NCBI GenBank assembly: GCA_963969365.1
Contig: OZ017749.1
Coordinates: 3,968,001-4,032,000, forward strand
Source: Asterochloris sp. CNOR1
Lineage: Eukaryota > Chlorophyta > Trebouxiophyceae > Trebouxiales > Trebouxiaceae
Length of the DNA: 64,000 bases
Reading direction: 5' to 3'
The notes under the pieces were generated by a model. It was not told where the DNA came from, searched no databases, and was given only the letters and a program-made list of their open reading frames with translations. The position numbers and the translations under genes were made by a program. The first letter of the stretch is position 1. Each line of letters begins with the position of its first letter. Below are positions 62,328 through 64,000 of the stretch, one piece after another.

Positions 62328-64000
62328 ATGTTGCCTGTCATTGCAAGATCGTGCAGACCCAACCTCGTTCTACAGGCGTCTCGTGCACTTGCTGTGGTAG
62401 GTCATGCAGCACATGCGTTGTCTGCACATCTGTGATCCCCTCAGTCTGATCTTGTGTGCTGCCTGCAGACTGGAGATGCGCTGCCACCAGGCACCAGGAA
62501 CGCACCAGATCCTGCGCAACAAGACACACAGGCCCATGCGCGCCCCTCAGAGCTTCCCTCGGACGCGCAGGACGCCATGCACCAAGCAGTGCCAGCCCCT
62601 GAAGGCTCCACTGCAGCTGCAGCGGCATCCACAGACAACACACAGGCAGTGCCTGCACAAGCTTCTGATGAGCCCCAGCAGCCACAGCGGCGCAGACCGC
62701 GGCTGACAGTCAACGCACCCATGCCACGCTTCATTGTGCCCACCATAAAGTTGTTCAAGGATCAGATGAACTTGGAAACAGCACTAGATGTAGTGAAGGT
62801 GAGCATGCCAGAGGCTCTCACTGCCTGTGGTTGCAGTCAGCAGCATGTCAAGCACAGCCGTGCCATGGTCTCTGCCTGCACCTTGAGTGAATTACCACCG
62901 TTCACAACTCATGGCCTGCCTCTTGATGCGTCTGCTGAGTAGGCAGCACATCTGCCCTCCTCTGAAGCTTGCAATCTAGCCTGGCACTGCAGGCAGTCTC
63001 ACGCTGGCTGCCCGTGACGTCCTGCACCTGGAATTCCCATGTGAAGGGCCGATGCGGCAACCAGACCACTGGCTGCTGCACCGCGTGTGCAGTCTGCTGC
63101 AGTTCCCCTGGACGCAGGCTGGTGCAGCAGCCACAGCACCCACCTTTGCCCATGCAGGCCAATGCCAAGGCCAAGTTTGATGAGTCAGTCGAGATAGCCT
63201 TAAATTTGGGCGTGGACCCAAGGAGAGGGGACCAGACCGTGCGAGGCACTGTGGTTCTGCCCCACGGCACGGGCAAGTCCGTCAAGGTGGCGGTGTTTGC
63301 AGAGGGGGAGGACGCTGACGCTGCCAGGGCTGCCGGTGCGTGCTTCACCCTTTGCAGGACCAGGAAGCGTGCAGGGGACGTGCTGCTCACAGAGTATTCT
63401 GTTGTGGTCAGGGCTGCACGGCGGCAGCCTGATCACTGCTGAAATCTGGTTCACTTGTCATGAGGCAGAGGTAGAGCGAGCTGGTGGGCAGGGCCACCCT
63501 TTTGTAGCACCCTAACCCAAGCCATGCTGGGCCCCTCAGGAGGCGCGAGCTCGTCTGCAGAGAAAGCTCCCTCTCTGGCAGCCTGCGCAACCGAAGTGCA
63601 GTGCCAGGTCACCCATACAGTGAGGACATCTGCAGGGCCCTGGCCGCACACATGATTCCAGGTTGCGGCCCTGAGCTGCAGTCAACCTGTGCTCACGTTG
63701 GTTGCATGAAACCTCCTGTGCAGGCGCGGATGTGGTGGGCGGCCCTGAGCTCGTTCAGCAGATCAGCAGCTCTGGCGGGGGCAGCATCAGCTTCGGCAAG
63801 TGCGTGGCTGTGCCGGCCATGATGCCCCAGCTGGGGCGGGTGGCCCGCATCCTGGGGCCCAAGGGGCTCATGCCCAGCCCCAAGCTGGGCACAGTAACCA
63901 ACGATGTGGCTGAGGCTGTCAGGTGGGCTGCCCTGATGAAACGTAAGCAAGGCGCCCCATGGTGTCGCTGAGGCATCTGGGCCAGCTGCGCTTGGTGGGT
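62328..64000 (+). CDS. Organellar ribosomal protein uL1, 3' end beyond window
   Basis: Large-subunit L1-stalk protein. Exons 62328-62396, 62469-62798, 63158-63335 and 63724-63922 fit in phase, and more exons must follow outside the window. The start [20 protein letters not shown] is Arg-containing, has no acidic residue and suits a mitochondrial presequence. A Gln/Ala-rich linker and [10 protein letters not shown] follow. L1 motifs: [54 protein letters not shown] and [20 protein letters not shown]. The [17 protein letters not shown] box is the bacterial/organellar L1 hallmark. Proteobacteria-like [13 protein letters not shown] wording favours mitochondria over plastid, but this is inferred. 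It follows DNAAF3 in tandem after 229 bp. Confidence 0.9.

Overview
The window looks like nuclear DNA of a green alga (Chlorophyta). It carries a plant-type photosystem I antenna gene (Lhca3), an axonemal dynein assembly gene (DNAAF3/PF22), intron-dense genes with 60-200 bp exons and GT-AG (some GC-AG) junctions, and TGTAA motifs at plausible 3' ends, the usual poly(A) signal of chlorophytes. DNAAF3 implies a flagellate lineage or one with motile stages. The genus cannot be read from this sequence. All gene models were built by eye from reading frame, splice phase and family resemblance.

Layout. 0.4-7.4 kb (+): an FG-repeat nucleoporin, with a non-FG exon pair lodged in one intron. 7.4-9.3 kb: nothing firm, then a 200-N gap. 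9.3-14.2 kb (+): two RING-finger segments. 14.9-23.1 kb (-): a PDK1-type AGC kinase. 23.5-27.7 kb (+): Lhca3, all nine exons resolved. 28.5-29.8 kb (-): an unrecognised 187-residue protein. 30.1-32.9 kb (+): an ERI2-like 3'-5' exonuclease with a GRF zinc finger. 33.0-34.8 kb (-): an unrecognised coiled-coil protein. 35.3-40.5 kb (+): an unrecognised disordered protein with a C-terminal membrane-anchor-like helix. 40.7-57.6 kb (-): Elongator subunit ELP1. 57.7-62.1 kb (+): DNAAF3. 62.3 kb to the right edge (+): an organellar ribosomal protein uL1, cut by the window end.

From 14 to 62 kb the genes form four consecutive head-to-head pairs (PDK1/Lhca3, X/ERI2, Y/Z, ELP1/DNAAF3) with 90-555 bp between start codons. 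Neighbouring pairs converge tail to tail at short distance. The genes do not form one pathway.

The most striking signal is in the introns. In at least seven genes, long introns contain short tandem arrays of degenerate copies of the neighbouring exon edge together with its splice site. I call these exon-edge echoes. They lie upstream of acceptors or downstream of donors, have periods of roughly 30-200 bp, and usually only the unit next to the real exon keeps an open frame. In one gene two such copies are both open, in phase exons, which suggests that the process can create new coding sequence. I know of no named element with this structure.
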